NCBI GenBank assembly: GCA_902470345.1
Contig: CABRGB010000020.1
Span: forward strand, 1-28,889
Source: an uncultured Collinsella sp.
GTDB taxonomy: Bacteria > Actinomycetota > Coriobacteriia > Coriobacteriales > Coriobacteriaceae
Length of the DNA stretch: 28,889 nt
Reading direction: 5' to 3'
Shown piece by piece: positions 7,737 to 15,481 of this stretch. The notes under the pieces were generated by a model, which saw nothing but the letters and a program-made list of their open reading frames with translations, ran no database searches and was not told the DNA's origin. Numbering within the stretch: the first letter of the stretch is position 1; every line of letters begins with the position of its first letter. Position numbers and translations under genes: made by a program.

Positions 7737-8924
7737 ATGTCGAGCCTCACCGGTAAGTCATTGAACCCTGTTATGAATCGCAGGAGCGTTATCGCGAGCG
7801 CAGCAGGTCTGGGGGCGATGTCCATTCTAGCTGGCTGCTCCTCCAACGGCGGCGACAGCGGTTCCGCTTCGGGCGACGCTTCGTTTAAGATCGGCACCAT
7901 CGGCCCGCTGACCGGCGCCAACGCGTCCTACGGCAAGTCCGTTACCCAGGGTGTCGAGCTTGGCTGTAAGGATTTCTCGACCAAGGAGCTGCCGCTTGCC
8001 AGCAAGGCCGAGGATGACCAGGCCGACGGCGAGAAGGCCGTCAACGCCTTCAACACCCTGCTCGACTGGGGCATGCAGGCCCTCGTCGGCCCGACCACCA
8101 CGGGTGCGTCGGTTGCCGTTGCCGCCGAGTGCGGTAACGACCCCAAGACGTTCATGATCACCCCGTCCGCGTCCTCCGAGGACGTCACCGACGGCAAGGA
8201 TTGCGTCTTCCAGGTTTGCTTCACCGACCCCAACCAGGGTGTCAACGCTGCCAAGTTCCTGGCCCAGAAGTATCCGGACGAGAAGTTCGTGCTGTTCTAT
8301 AACTCCGGCGACGCCTATTCTTCGGGCATCGCAGATTCCTTTAAGGCCCAGGCCGCTGAGTCCAAGCTCGAGATTGTTGACGAGGAGACCTTTAAGGACG
8401 ACTCCGCCACGAGCTTTACCAACCAGCTGACTAAGGCCAAGCAGGCCGGCGCCACCATGATCTTTGCGCCGATCTACTACACGCCGGCGTCCGTCCTGCT
8501 CAAGAACGCCAAGGACATGGGCTACGACGTCAAGATGATGGGCTGCGACGGCATGGACGGCATCCTGGGCGTTGAGGGCTTCGATACCTCTCTTGCCGAG
8601 GGTCTGCTGCTCATGACCCCGTTCTCCGCCGACGACGAGAAGAACGCCGACTTCGTTAACGCTTACAAGGATAAGTACGGCGATACCCCCGACCAGTTTG
8701 CCGCCGACGCCTACGACGGCGTGCACGCGGTGGCCGAGGCCGTCAAGGAGGCCGGTCTTGGTGTCGACGCCGACCCGACCGAGGCCGCCGAGAAGCTGTC
8801 GAAGGCTATGCTCAAGATTACCGTTGACGGTCTGACCGGCAAGCTCACCTGGAACGATAAGGGCCAGGTCCAGAAGGAGCCCACGGCTTACGTCATCACC
8901 GACGGCAAGTACGTACAGGCCTAA
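7737..8924 (+). CDS. livJ: Branched-chain amino acid ABC transporter substrate-binding lipoprotein
   Basis: The extracytoplasmic receptor of the LIV-type importer captures leucine, isoleucine or valine and delivers it to the permease. It has 395 residues. The N-terminus holds twin Arg (MNRRSVIAS), a hydrophobic stretch and lipobox LAGC with the lipidated Cys at 34, followed by a Gly/Ser linker. The mature domain begins FKIGTIGPLTGANASYGKS, the classic periplasmic-binding type I opening. It includes LVGPTTTGASVAVA and ends with the ITVDGLTGKLTW segment seen in LivJ-like proteins. The start at 7737 has GAGAGGAG eight bases upstream; the in-frame ATG at 7773 has none. It is the first gene of the liv operon and is separated from livH by two hairpins, which fits higher expression of the receptor than of the membrane parts. 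The exact ligand is inferred from family only. Confidence 0.93.
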   Translation: MSSLTGKSLNPVMNRRSVIASAAGLGAMSILAGCSSNGGDSGSASGDASFKIGTIGPLTGANASYGKSVTQGVELGCKDFSTKELPLASKAEDDQADGEKAVNAFNTLLDWGMQALVGPTTTGASVAVAAECGNDPKTFMITPSASSEDVTDGKDCVFQVCFTDPNQGVNAAKFLAQKYPDEKFVLFYNSGDAYSSGIADSFKAQAAESKLEIVDEETFKDDSATSFTNQLTKAKQAGATMIFAPIYYTPASVLLKNAKDMGYDVKMMGCDGMDGILGVEGFDTSLAEGLLLMTPFSADDEKNADFVNAYKDKYGDTPDQFAADAYDGVHAVAEAVKEAGLGVDADPTEAAEKLSKAMLKITVDGLTGKLTWNDKGQVQKEPTAYVITDGKYVQA

Positions 8925-8956
8925 TTGGCCGCCTTACATAGAGCGGTTTTGATCCC

Positions 8957-8986
8957 AAGCAGGGGAGGTTTTGGCCTTCCCTGCTT
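8957..8986 (+). terminator. Intergenic hairpin after livJ (partial terminator or mRNA stabiliser)
   Basis: AAGCAGGGGAGG (8957-8968) pairs with CCTTCCCTGCTT (8975-8986) across a 6-nt loop, with one G-T pair. No U-run follows, so termination would be incomplete. Its position between the receptor and permease genes suggests a role in setting their ratio. Confidence 0.55.
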
Positions 8987-8997
8987 GCTTGGTATCT

Positions 8998-9017
8998 AGG
9001 GACGATGTAACGTCCCT
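8998..9017 (+). terminator. Second hairpin in the livJ-livH gap
   Basis: AGGGACG (8998-9004) pairs with CGTCCCT (9011-9017) around a 6-nt loop, followed by GTTT. It lies 11 nt after the first hairpin and about 46 nt before livH. It is probably part of the same expression-ratio element. Confidence 0.45.
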
Positions 9018-9063
9018 GTTTCATACATCAACTGGAAACCTATTCGAAAGGGGGATGTGGAAC

Positions 9064-9945
9064 ATGACGGTCTTTATCCAATACCTGGTCAACGGCCTGT
9101 CCATGGGCAGCGTCTACGCCATCATCGCGTTGGGCTACACCATGGTCTACGGTATCGCCAAGATGCTCAACTTCGCTCACGGCGACGTCATCATGGTCGG
9201 TGCCTATGTCTCGTTCTGTGCCACGTCGTATCTCGGCCTCCCGGGCTGGGCATCTGTAGTTCTCTCTTGTGTGGTCTGCACGGTTCTCGGTGTTCTCATT
9301 GAGGGTCTGGCCTATAAGCCGCTGCGCCAAGCAGGCCCGCTGGCCGTTCTGATCACGGCTATCGGCGTGTCCTACTTCCTGCAGAACGCCGCGCAGCTTC
9401 TGTGGGGCGCCACGCCCAAGAACTTCACTTCGCTCGTCACCTTCCAGGTGCCGGAGTTCTTGGCCAAGTTCAACGTAAGCGCCGTCTCGCTCGTCACCAT
9501 CGTCGCCTGCCTGGTTATCATGGCCGGCCTGATGTTCTTTACAGGTAAGACCAAGATGGGCAAAGCCATGCGCGCCGTGTCCGAGGACAAGGCCGCCGCT
9601 CAGCTCATGGGCATCAACGTCAACCGCACCATCTCGATGACGTTCGCCATCGGCTCTGCCCTTGCCGCCATCGCCGGTGTGCTCCTGTGCTCCTACTCGC
9701 CGGTGCTGCAGCCCACCACGGGTGCCATGCCTGGCATCAAGGCCTTCGACGCCGCCGTCTTCGGTGGCATCGGCTCCATCCCCGGCGCCTTTGTCGGTGG
9801 CATTCTCATCGGCATCATCGAGGCGATGGCACAGGCTTACATTTCCACGAGCCTTGCCAACTCCATCGTCTTTGGTGTTTTGATCATCGTCCTGCTCGTC
9901 AAGCCTGCCGGCCTCTTGGGCAAGTACGTCCCCGAGAAGGTGTAG
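9064..9945 (+). CDS. livH: Branched-chain amino acid ABC transporter permease LivH
   Basis: A 293-residue integral membrane permease that pairs with LivM to form the channel. The start MTVFIQYLVNGLSMGSVYA leads into ALGYTMVYGIAKMLNFAHGD, the diagnostic LivH motif (GYTMVYG..-NFAHGD). The cytoplasmic coupling loop includes KMGKAMRAVSEDKAAAQLMG (EAA-like), and the C-terminus ends in hydrophobic helices. The open frame extends to 8971, but ATG at 9064 is chosen because GGGGG lies 9 nt upstream and homology starts there. ATG at 9055 would abut the ribosome site. livM starts immediately after the stop codon, so the two permease genes are probably translationally coupled. Confidence 0.95.
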   Translation: MTVFIQYLVNGLSMGSVYAIIALGYTMVYGIAKMLNFAHGDVIMVGAYVSFCATSYLGLPGWASVVLSCVVCTVLGVLIEGLAYKPLRQAGPLAVLITAIGVSYFLQNAAQLLWGATPKNFTSLVTFQVPEFLAKFNVSAVSLVTIVACLVIMAGLMFFTGKTKMGKAMRAVSEDKAAAQLMGINVNRTISMTFAIGSALAAIAGVLLCSYSPVLQPTTGAMPGIKAFDAAVFGGIGSIPGAFVGGILIGIIEAMAQAYISTSLANSIVFGVLIIVLLVKPAGLLGKYVPEKV

Positions 9946-11034
9946 GTGAGCGTTATGAAGTTTCTTAAAGATAAGCAGACGCGTCACGACTTTGTTACGT
10001 ATGCCATGTGCATCGTGGCCTTCGCCATCGTGTTCTTTATGCAGTCGAACCACATGATTCCGCGCATGATCGCCGGTCAGTTGGTTCCCATCACGGCCTA
10101 TATCGTCATGGCCATCTCCCTTAACCTCGTCGTCGGCATCGCGGGCGACTTGTCGCTGGGCCACGCGGGCTTTATGAGCGTCGGCGCCTATACGGGAATC
10201 GTCACCGCCATCGCGCTGGAGAGCGCCGTCCCCTCCGATCCAATACGTCTTGTCATCAGCATCGTGGTCGGCGCTATCGCCGCTGCCATCTTGGGCTTCT
10301 TGATTGGTATCCCGGTCCTGCGCCTGAGCGGCGACTATCTGGCTATCGTGACCCTGGCTTTTGGCGAGATCATCAAAGAGATCGTCACCTGCCTCATTGT
10401 GGGCGTCGACTCCCGCGGCCTGCACGTGATCTTTAACATCACGGGCAACTCTACGATCGACGACCTGCACCTGCTCGAGGACGGCACCGCCATCATCAAG
10501 GGCGCCCAGGGCGCCTCGGGCGTGTCGACGTACTCGACCTTCCTCGCCGGTGCCATCCTGGTCATGGTCGCACTCGTGATCGTGCTCAACCTGGTTCGCA
10601 GCCGTACCGGCCGTGCCATTATGGCCGTGCGCGATAACAAGATTGCAGCCGAGTCCGTAGGCATCTCCGTCACCGAGTACCGCATGATCGCCTTCGTGGT
10701 TTCTGCTGCCCTCGCCGGTGCTGCCGGAGCTCTCTTCGGCGGTAACTTCTCGCAGCTCTCCGCCACCAAGTTCGACTTCAACACGTCCATTCTCATCCTG
10801 GTGTTCGTGGTCCTGGGCGGTCTGGGCAATATGCGCGGCTCCGTCATCGCGGCGGCGTTGCTTACGGTGCTTCCTGAGCTGCTCCGTCAGTTCTCGGACT
10901 ACCGCATGCTCATCTACGCCATCGTGTTGATCATGGTCATGATCTTTACCAACAACCCGCAGCTCAAGGCGTTCTTCGGTCGCGTCAAGGACCGCTTCGC
11001 TTCCAAGAAGGAGGTGGCAGCCGATGCCCAGTAA
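9946..11034 (+). CDS. livM: Branched-chain amino acid ABC transporter permease LivM
   Basis: A 362-residue permease, partner of LivH. The motif ISLNLVVGIAGDLSLGHAGFMSVGAY is the LivM hallmark (N-L-x-x-G-x-x-G-x-x-S-L-G-H). The coupling loop RTGRAIMAVRDNKIAAESVGI follows in the second half. I chose GTG at 9946, directly after the livH stop, because AGAAGG lies at normal spacing. ATG at 9955 (MKFLKDKQTRHD) is an alternative with only a weak upstream GGTGAG. The 3' end overlaps livG by 11 bp, again indicating coupled translation. Confidence 0.94.
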   Translation: MSVMKFLKDKQTRHDFVTYAMCIVAFAIVFFMQSNHMIPRMIAGQLVPITAYIVMAISLNLVVGIAGDLSLGHAGFMSVGAYTGIVTAIALESAVPSDPIRLVISIVVGAIAAAILGFLIGIPVLRLSGDYLAIVTLAFGEIIKEIVTCLIVGVDSRGLHVIFNITGNSTIDDLHLLEDGTAIIKGAQGASGVSTYSTFLAGAILVMVALVIVLNLVRSRTGRAIMAVRDNKIAAESVGISVTEYRMIAFVVSAALAGAAGALFGGNFSQLSATKFDFNTSILILVFVVLGGLGNMRGSVIAAALLTVLPELLRQFSDYRMLIYAIVLIMVMIFTNNPQLKAFFGRVKDRFASKKEVAADAQ

Positions 11035-11884
11035 GTTTGAGTTCAAGAAGGGCAAGATGGTCCCGTATCCTTCTGGCGCCATCGTTCCCGACCGCGACCT
11101 GGGCGAGCGCCCGGCGCTCGAGTGCATCCACCTGGGCATTGAATTCGGCGGCCTTAAGGCAGTCGACGACTTTAGCCTGACCATCGGCAAGACCGAGATT
11201 GCCGGTCTGATCGGCCCCAACGGCGCCGGCAAGACCACGGTCTTCAACCTGCTCACCAAGGTGTATCAGCCCACGCACGGCACCATCCTGCTCGACGGCG
11301 AGGATACCTCGGGCAAGTCGGTCTATCAGGTCAACCGCATGGGTATTGCCCGTACCTTCCAGAACATTCGCCTGTTCAACACCATGACGGTGGAGGATAA
11401 CGTTAAGGTCGGCCTGCACAACCAGGAGCGTTACTCCGGCTTTGAGGGCGTGCTGCGCCTGCCGACGTATTGGAAGCACGAGAAGGCCGCCCACGAGCGC
11501 GCCATGGAGCTGCTGTCCATTTTTGACATGGAGCACCTGGCAAACGAGCAGGCTGGATCGCTGCCTTACGGCGCTCAACGTCGTCTGGAGATCGTCCGCG
11601 CGCTTGCCACCAACCCCAAACTGCTGCTGCTCGACGAGCCTGCCGCCGGCATGAACCCGTCCGAGACCGCGGAGCTCATGGAGAACATCGTCAAGATTCG
11701 CGACACCTTTGGCATTGCCATCATGCTTATCGAGCATGATATGTCGCTCGTCATGAATATTTGCGAGGGTATCTGCGTGCTCAACTTTGGTAAGGTCATC
11801 GCCAAGGGCACGGCCGAAGAAATCCAGAACAACGACGCCGTTATCGAGGCATATCTGGGCAAGCAGGATAAGGGGGAGAACTAA
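11024..11884 (+). CDS. livG: Branched-chain amino acid ABC transporter ATPase LivG
   Basis: A 286-residue cytosolic ATPase that powers the LivHM permease. The Walker A motif GPNGAGKTT is at 64-72. The LivG-type signature reads LPYGAQRRLEIVRALA rather than canonical LSGGQ, which is normal for this subfamily. Walker B is LLLLDEPAAGM and the H-loop LIEHDMSLVMNI. The first ~30 residues (Lys-rich, then Pro-rich) extend beyond the usual start of the nucleotide-binding domain. The start overlaps livM and has AAGGAGG eight bases upstream, so this longer N-terminus is probably real. livF follows with no gap. Confidence 0.95.
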   Translation: MPSKFEFKKGKMVPYPSGAIVPDRDLGERPALECIHLGIEFGGLKAVDDFSLTIGKTEIAGLIGPNGAGKTTVFNLLTKVYQPTHGTILLDGEDTSGKSVYQVNRMGIARTFQNIRLFNTMTVEDNVKVGLHNQERYSGFEGVLRLPTYWKHEKAAHERAMELLSIFDMEHLANEQAGSLPYGAQRRLEIVRALATNPKLLLLDEPAAGMNPSETAELMENIVKIRDTFGIAIMLIEHDMSLVMNICEGICVLNFGKVIAKGTAEEIQNNDAVIEAYLGKQDKGEN

Positions 11885-12598
11885 ATGGCAGAGCCGATGC
11901 TTTCCGTCTACAACATCAACGTCTGGTACGGCGCCATCCACGCCATCAAGGACATCTCCTTTAACGTCAACGAGGGCGAGATCGTTGCTCTGATCGGCGC
12001 GAACGGTGCCGGTAAGTCTACGACGCTCAAGACCGTCTCGGGTCTGCTGCGCTCCAAGACCGGCTCCATCAAGTTTATGGGCGAGGACATTACCCATACG
12101 CCCGCCGATAAGCTGGTGGGTAAGGGCCTGGCTCAGGTCCCCGAGGGCCGTCGCGCCTTTTTGCAGATGACGGTCGAGGAGAACCTGGAGATGGGCGCCT
12201 ATACACAGCCCAAGTCCACGGTTGCTCCGGGCCTGGAGCGCGTCTACGAGCAGTTCCCGCGCCTTAAGGAGCGCCGTCGCCAGGTCGCCGGTACCCTTTC
12301 GGGCGGCGAGCAGCAGATGCTCGTTATGGGCCGCGCCCTTATGAGCAACCCCAAGCTGCTCATGCTCGACGAGCCTTCCATGGGCCTGGCGCCGATTCTG
12401 ATTGAGCAGATCTTCCAGATTGTCGAGGATCTGCACAAGGCCGGCACCACGGTGCTCCTGGTCGAGCAGAACGCGCAGATGGCGCTTTCCATCGCCACGC
12501 GCGGCTACGTGCTCGAGACCGGCAAGATCACCATGACCGGCACGGGCCAAGAGCTCCTACACGACGATAACGTCCGCAAGGCATATCTCGGAGGCTAG
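11885..12598 (+). CDS. livF: Branched-chain amino acid ABC transporter ATPase LivF
   Basis: A 237-residue second ATPase of the LIV importer that forms a heterodimer with LivG. Walker A GANGAGKST is at 38-46, the signature LSGGEQQ at 138-144 and Walker B LLMLDEPSMGL at 158-168. The H-loop region reads LLVEQNAQMALSIA, and the EQN in place of EHD is typical of LivF. ATG immediately follows the livG stop; the ribosome site GGGGGAG lies in the end of livG. It is the last gene of the operon and is followed by a GC-rich hairpin without a T-run and an island of inverted repeats. Confidence 0.96.
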   Translation: MAEPMLSVYNINVWYGAIHAIKDISFNVNEGEIVALIGANGAGKSTTLKTVSGLLRSKTGSIKFMGEDITHTPADKLVGKGLAQVPEGRRAFLQMTVEENLEMGAYTQPKSTVAPGLERVYEQFPRLKERRRQVAGTLSGGEQQMLVMGRALMSNPKLLMLDEPSMGLAPILIEQIFQIVEDLHKAGTTVLLVEQNAQMALSIATRGYVLETGKITMTGTGQELLHDDNVRKAYLGG

Positions 12599-12603
12599 GA
12601 GGT

Positions 12604-12627
12604 TCCGCCGTTCTACCGAACGGCGGA
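12604..12627 (+). terminator. Hairpin directly after livF
   Basis: A perfect 10-bp stem (12604-12613 with 12618-12627) with a 4-nt loop begins 6 nt after the livF stop. No U-run follows, so it may act as a 3'-end stabiliser or a weak terminator. Confidence 0.5.
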
Positions 12628-12645
12628 CCAGTCGACGCTGCGCGG

Positions 12646-12736
12646 GCCGCATTTGGACAATCTGACGTTCAACTTCAAGGGCGCGACCAGAAGGTCAGCG
12701 CTCTTTCGTTTCACGTCACCTTGTCTCAAATGCGGC
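12646..12736. repeat. Long imperfect inverted repeat downstream of livF
   Basis: The outer arm at 12646-12660 (GCCGCATTTGGACAA) is the reverse complement of 12721-12736 apart from one extra base. An inner TGACGT (12663-12668) matches ACGTCA (12713-12718). About 44 nt lie inside. It encodes no supportable ORF. It looks like a palindromic intergenic element rather than a terminator. Confidence 0.6.
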
Positions 12737-12775
12737 TCGCTCGCTGACATTGCCAAAACATCGGCGTTGCTGGGG

Positions 12776-12861
12776 TAGTCGTTGGGGACGTTCTTGAATG
12801 GCTAGTCGTTTAAGAACGTCCCCAACGACTAGGTTGTTAAAGAACGTCCCCAACGACTAGG
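12776..12861. repeat. Palindromic repeat: one 20-bp arm and two direct copies of its complement
   Basis: The 20-bp arm at 12776-12795 is exactly the reverse complement of 12812-12831. A second copy of that right arm follows at 12840-12859, and the 22-bp direct repeats are 12812-12833 and 12840-12861. The core GGGGACGTTCTT/AAGAACGTCCCC can form two alternative hairpins. There is no coding potential. The structure resembles a REP-like mobile palindrome with an extra half-copy. Confidence 0.8.
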
Positions 12862-12882
12862 TCGCCACCCTCTTGCTTCAAA

Positions 12883-12918
12883 ATAGGGCCCCGTTCCGGA
12901 ATGTGTCGGAACGGGGCC
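12883..12918 (-). terminator. Terminator of the zinc-ribbon protein gene
   Basis: A perfect 12-bp stem (12887-12898 with 12907-12918, 8-nt loop) lies 32 nt downstream of the stop at 12950. On the minus strand the stem runs into CTATTTTG. It could also catch plus-strand read-through from livF, although no T-run follows in that direction. Confidence 0.7.
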
Positions 12919-12949
12919 TTGGTGGTTGGGGTCTATTGGGTTTTGTTCG

Positions 12950-14545
12950 CTAGTCTACCTTTTGTCCGCATGTGGGGCAGAACTGGGCTTCGGGTACGAG
13001 CGGGGTCCCGCAATGACGGCAGAAGCGGGCAGGCTCGGTTGGAGCTGCCGGCATCGTCGGTGCCGCGGGTGGAACGGCGTTCCGCTGGGCGCGCTTCTGG
13101 CGGCGACGTTGCTTACGCTGAGTCTTGGGCGCTGCGGCTACTGCACCGTTCGCGGCCTTAGCGCGCTTCTTGCGGATGCAAAGGACAACAATCGCGCCAC
13201 CGATGATGAGGACGATCGCCACGCCACCGCCAATAACAAACGGCAGGTGAGTCTGGACAAAGTAGAGAACATCCTCAGGCAGCGAATGGGGAATATTGGA
13301 CTTGTAGATGTTCACGTGAAGCGTTGATGAGTCTTCATCGTAATAATTAGTCCAAATCCCGCGATCGCCATTCATGAAATAAGGGCTGCACCAATGAGAA
13401 TCGAACTCGTTCTTGGCCCCGGTTTTTGCATCGACTAGACATGCCGAAGACTTGTCATCGTCTGAGTACGTCCCAAGCAAGATGCCGCCATCATGCGAGA
13501 TGCCGCCGAGATATCCATCGCCGAAGGGGAATGCAATTGAACTGGTGGTCTTTCCTTCATTAGGGTCATAAACATCGAGATTGGCATCCTTTTCATTCAA
13601 ATAGTAATAGCCGTCATCCTCATCAAAAAGGTCATTCGAGCCCTTCTTTGTATAGAGGGCATAAAACTCCGCCGAAGGGTATGAATAAGGCCAATCGGGT
13701 GCGTGGTCGTCATCGTTGAAAACAACGCTCATATTTCCATCGCGGTCCGCTTTTATTAATGCGGTGTCGCTCTGAAGATAAATATCGTCCGAGTAAGAGC
13801 TGGTGATGATATGGTCGATGTCCGAAGACCTATCATCTTTTTTCACGTTAACCGTTTTCAATTCCGTTGACCCTGTATCGCAATTGAAAACCCTAAGAGA
13901 AACAACGCCTTTCTCAGCATCGTATGGCAAGAAATAGAGACGGCTCATATCGTCTGAGTAGTAGCAATAAGAGTCATCTTTATCAGATTGATATGTTTGA
14001 ATTAACTTGTCAGACTTAAGGTCATAGATCTCGATTTTTTTAAGCTCAGATTCATAGTCATAGTGTCTGACGGCCGCTCTTTTTCCGTCGTAAGAGACGG
14101 TTTCATCGGTGTAGGCATATTTGGCCGAAATGATGGGATGGACTGTTTGACTTTGGTTGTCTGGCGAGAATACGACCAAATTATTGCCGTCTCGCCAGTA
14201 GAGTTGATTGTTGGATGTGGGACATCCTGACTCAAGGCCTTTGTCCGGAATGGCAATTGGGCATGCGCTACCGTCATTAAAATTGATGAGAGATACGCTC
14301 TTTAAGTTGTAACCGTCATCCTCATCGTAATCGTAATCGTATAAATAGCCGAACTTCGAATCGTCGCCCGTGCTGATATACGAGTTGTCGCTGCTGACCT
14401 TAAAGCTGTACGACTTCTCCAGCTCAGGCGTCGGTACGCTGCCGCCGGCTAATGCTGCAGGAGGGGCTGCGAGCGGAGACAAGGCTGCGATCAGGCCGAT
14501 GGCGACTGCCGCGATCCTTCCGCTCTTTTGGATGCTCTTAAACAT
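12950..14545 (-). CDS. Exported acidic repeat (propeller-like) protein with one TM helix and a C-terminal cytoplasmic zinc ribbon
   Basis: No family recognised for the whole 531-residue protein. Residues 1-34 form a signal peptide (MFKSIQKSGRIAAVAIGLIA.., Ala-rich cleavage region). Residues ~35-430 are Asp/Tyr/Ser-rich, with recurring strand-turn patterns such as SYDGKRAAVRHYD, DDMSRLYFLPYD and KIEIYDLKSDKL that suggest a WD40/TolB-like beta-propeller. Residues 434-457 (LPFVIGGGVAIVLIIGG..) form a TM helix followed by RKKR, so the tail is inside. A Lys/Arg- then Pro/Ala-rich linker leads to FCRHCGTPLVPEAQFCPTCG (508-527), a CxxC-CxxC zinc ribbon (Cys509, 512, 523, 526). ATG at 14545 is chosen over an upstream in-frame ATG because AGGAAAGG lies 6 nt before it. 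The middle of the gene is clearly more AT-rich than its neighbours, suggesting acquisition or relaxed selection. It is a single gene flanked by palindromic repeats. Confidence 0.8.
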   Translation of the reverse strand: MFKSIQKSGRIAAVAIGLIAALSPLAAPPAALAGGSVPTPELEKSYSFKVSSDNSYISTGDDSKFGYLYDYDYDEDDGYNLKSVSLINFNDGSACPIAIPDKGLESGCPTSNNQLYWRDGNNLVVFSPDNQSQTVHPIISAKYAYTDETVSYDGKRAAVRHYDYESELKKIEIYDLKSDKLIQTYQSDKDDSYCYYSDDMSRLYFLPYDAEKGVVSLRVFNCDTGSTELKTVNVKKDDRSSDIDHIITSSYSDDIYLQSDTALIKADRDGNMSVVFNDDDHAPDWPYSYPSAEFYALYTKKGSNDLFDEDDGYYYLNEKDANLDVYDPNEGKTTSSIAFPFGDGYLGGISHDGGILLGTYSDDDKSSACLVDAKTGAKNEFDSHWCSPYFMNGDRGIWTNYYDEDSSTLHVNIYKSNIPHSLPEDVLYFVQTHLPFVIGGGVAIVLIIGGAIVVLCIRKKRAKAANGAVAAAPKTQRKQRRRQKRAQRNAVPPAAPTMPAAPTEPARFCRHCGTPLVPEAQFCPTCGQKVD

Positions 14546-14607
14546 GGCAATCCTTTCCTCTAAATGCGAATGCGATACTGCCATGGTTAATCGGGATTCC
14601 GAAATCT

Positions 14608-14619
14608 TGTTGCGCAACA
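14608..14619. promoter_or_regulatory. 12-bp perfect palindrome upstream of the zinc-ribbon gene
   Basis: TGTTGCGCAACA is a perfect dyad 63 bp upstream of the start codon at 14545. It could be an operator. No confident -10/-35 pair was found around it. Confidence 0.3.
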
Positions 14620-14674
14620 TTCACCATCGGCAACATTTTTCGGCCAGCCGCGCCGTCCCCAAGAGATCATTCTG

Positions 14675-14741
14675 AGTTGCGGTGAAATAGGGACTGAATA
14701 CGGGCTCTAGACGCCAAAACAGTCCCTATTCCACCGCAACT
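14675..14741. repeat. 22-bp inverted repeat between the zinc-ribbon gene and cutC
   Basis: The arms at 14675-14696 and 14720-14741 are reverse complements at 21 of 22 positions, with a 23-nt loop. The core is GTTGCGGTG..TAGGGACTG. There is no T-run and no ORF. Its sequence differs from the palindrome at 12776-12861 but the architecture is the same, so it is probably another intergenic palindromic repeat family. Confidence 0.75.
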
Positions 14742-14800
14742 TCATGGGGATGTGTGACAATGCCCGTCGGAAAACATCTGCTGTCTTTGGGGGCCTATCT

Positions 14801-15478
14801 ATGCTGTACGAGTTTTGTGCCGAGAACTTTGAGCGAGTGCCGGCGGCCATCGAGGCCGGTGCGGGGCGCATTGAGCTGTGTGACAACCTCGCCGTCGGTG
14901 GCACCACGCCTTCCGCCGGCGTTATTAGCGCTACGGTCAGTTACGCTCACGAGCATGACACGCGAGTGATGTGCATGATTCGTCCGCGTGGTGGCGACTT
15001 TCATTACAACCAGGACGAGCTGCGCATGATGGAGATGGACCTGGGCCTTGCTGTGAGCGCCGGCGTTGACGGCCTGGTCTTTGGCTGCTGCAAGCCTTGC
15101 GCTGGCGGCTGGGCGCTCGACGAGCTCACCCTCGGCGCCCTCGTTATGGCCGCGGGGTGTGCGACCGAGGAATGCAAGCGCGAGCCCATCGACATCACCT
15201 TCCACATGGCATTTGACCAGCTCTCGCCCGAGGCTCAGCTCGATGCGATTGATACACTTGTCGACTGCGGCGTTACGCGCATCCTCACGCATGGCGGCGC
15301 TGCCGGTGCGTCGATCGAGGATAATTTCGATCACCTGGCTCGTTTAATCGAGTATGCGGGCGATCGTTTGACCATCCTTCCCGGCGGCGGCATCACTACG
15401 GCAAATCGCGACGCGGTCGCGGCGGCGCTAGGCGTTTCCGAGCTCCATGGCACCAAGATCGTGCCGCTGGAGGTATAA
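14801..15478 (+). CDS. cutC: CutC-family TIM-barrel protein
   Basis: A 225-residue cytosolic protein of the CutC family, linked historically to copper homeostasis in E. coli, although its biochemical role is not settled. Family landmarks are FCAENFERVPAAIEAGAGRI at the N-terminus, MIRPRGGDFHYN (59-70), FHMAFDQ (134-140, usually FHRAFD), ILTHGGAAGA (161-170) and ILPGGGI (192-198). The open frame extends to 14744, but ATG at 14801 (MLYEFCAENFE) has GGGGG 7 nt upstream and coincides with the start of family homology; the upstream ATG has no ribosome site. It is slightly shorter than E. coli CutC. The stop is followed after 3 nt by the GTG of the HIT-like gene, whose ribosome site lies inside cutC, so the two are probably co-translated. 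Confidence 0.9.
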   Translation: MLYEFCAENFERVPAAIEAGAGRIELCDNLAVGGTTPSAGVISATVSYAHEHDTRVMCMIRPRGGDFHYNQDELRMMEMDLGLAVSAGVDGLVFGCCKPCAGGWALDELTLGALVMAAGCATEECKREPIDITFHMAFDQLSPEAQLDAIDTLVDCGVTRILTHGGAAGASIEDNFDHLARLIEYAGDRLTILPGGGITTANRDAVAAALGVSELHGTKIVPLEV

Positions 15479-15481
15479 CCC

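Noticed and set aside
9040..12550. Two long minus-strand frames (739 and 521 codons) opposite the liv operon
   Set aside because: Antisense shadows of livH-livF. They are Asp/His/Gly-rich and low in complexity, without ribosome sites, and contradict clear LivHMGF domains.
12604..12861. CRISPR array suggested by repeated AAGAACGTCCCC units
   Set aside because: Only two direct copies with an 6-nt gap plus one inverted copy; no spacers of uniform length and no cas genes.
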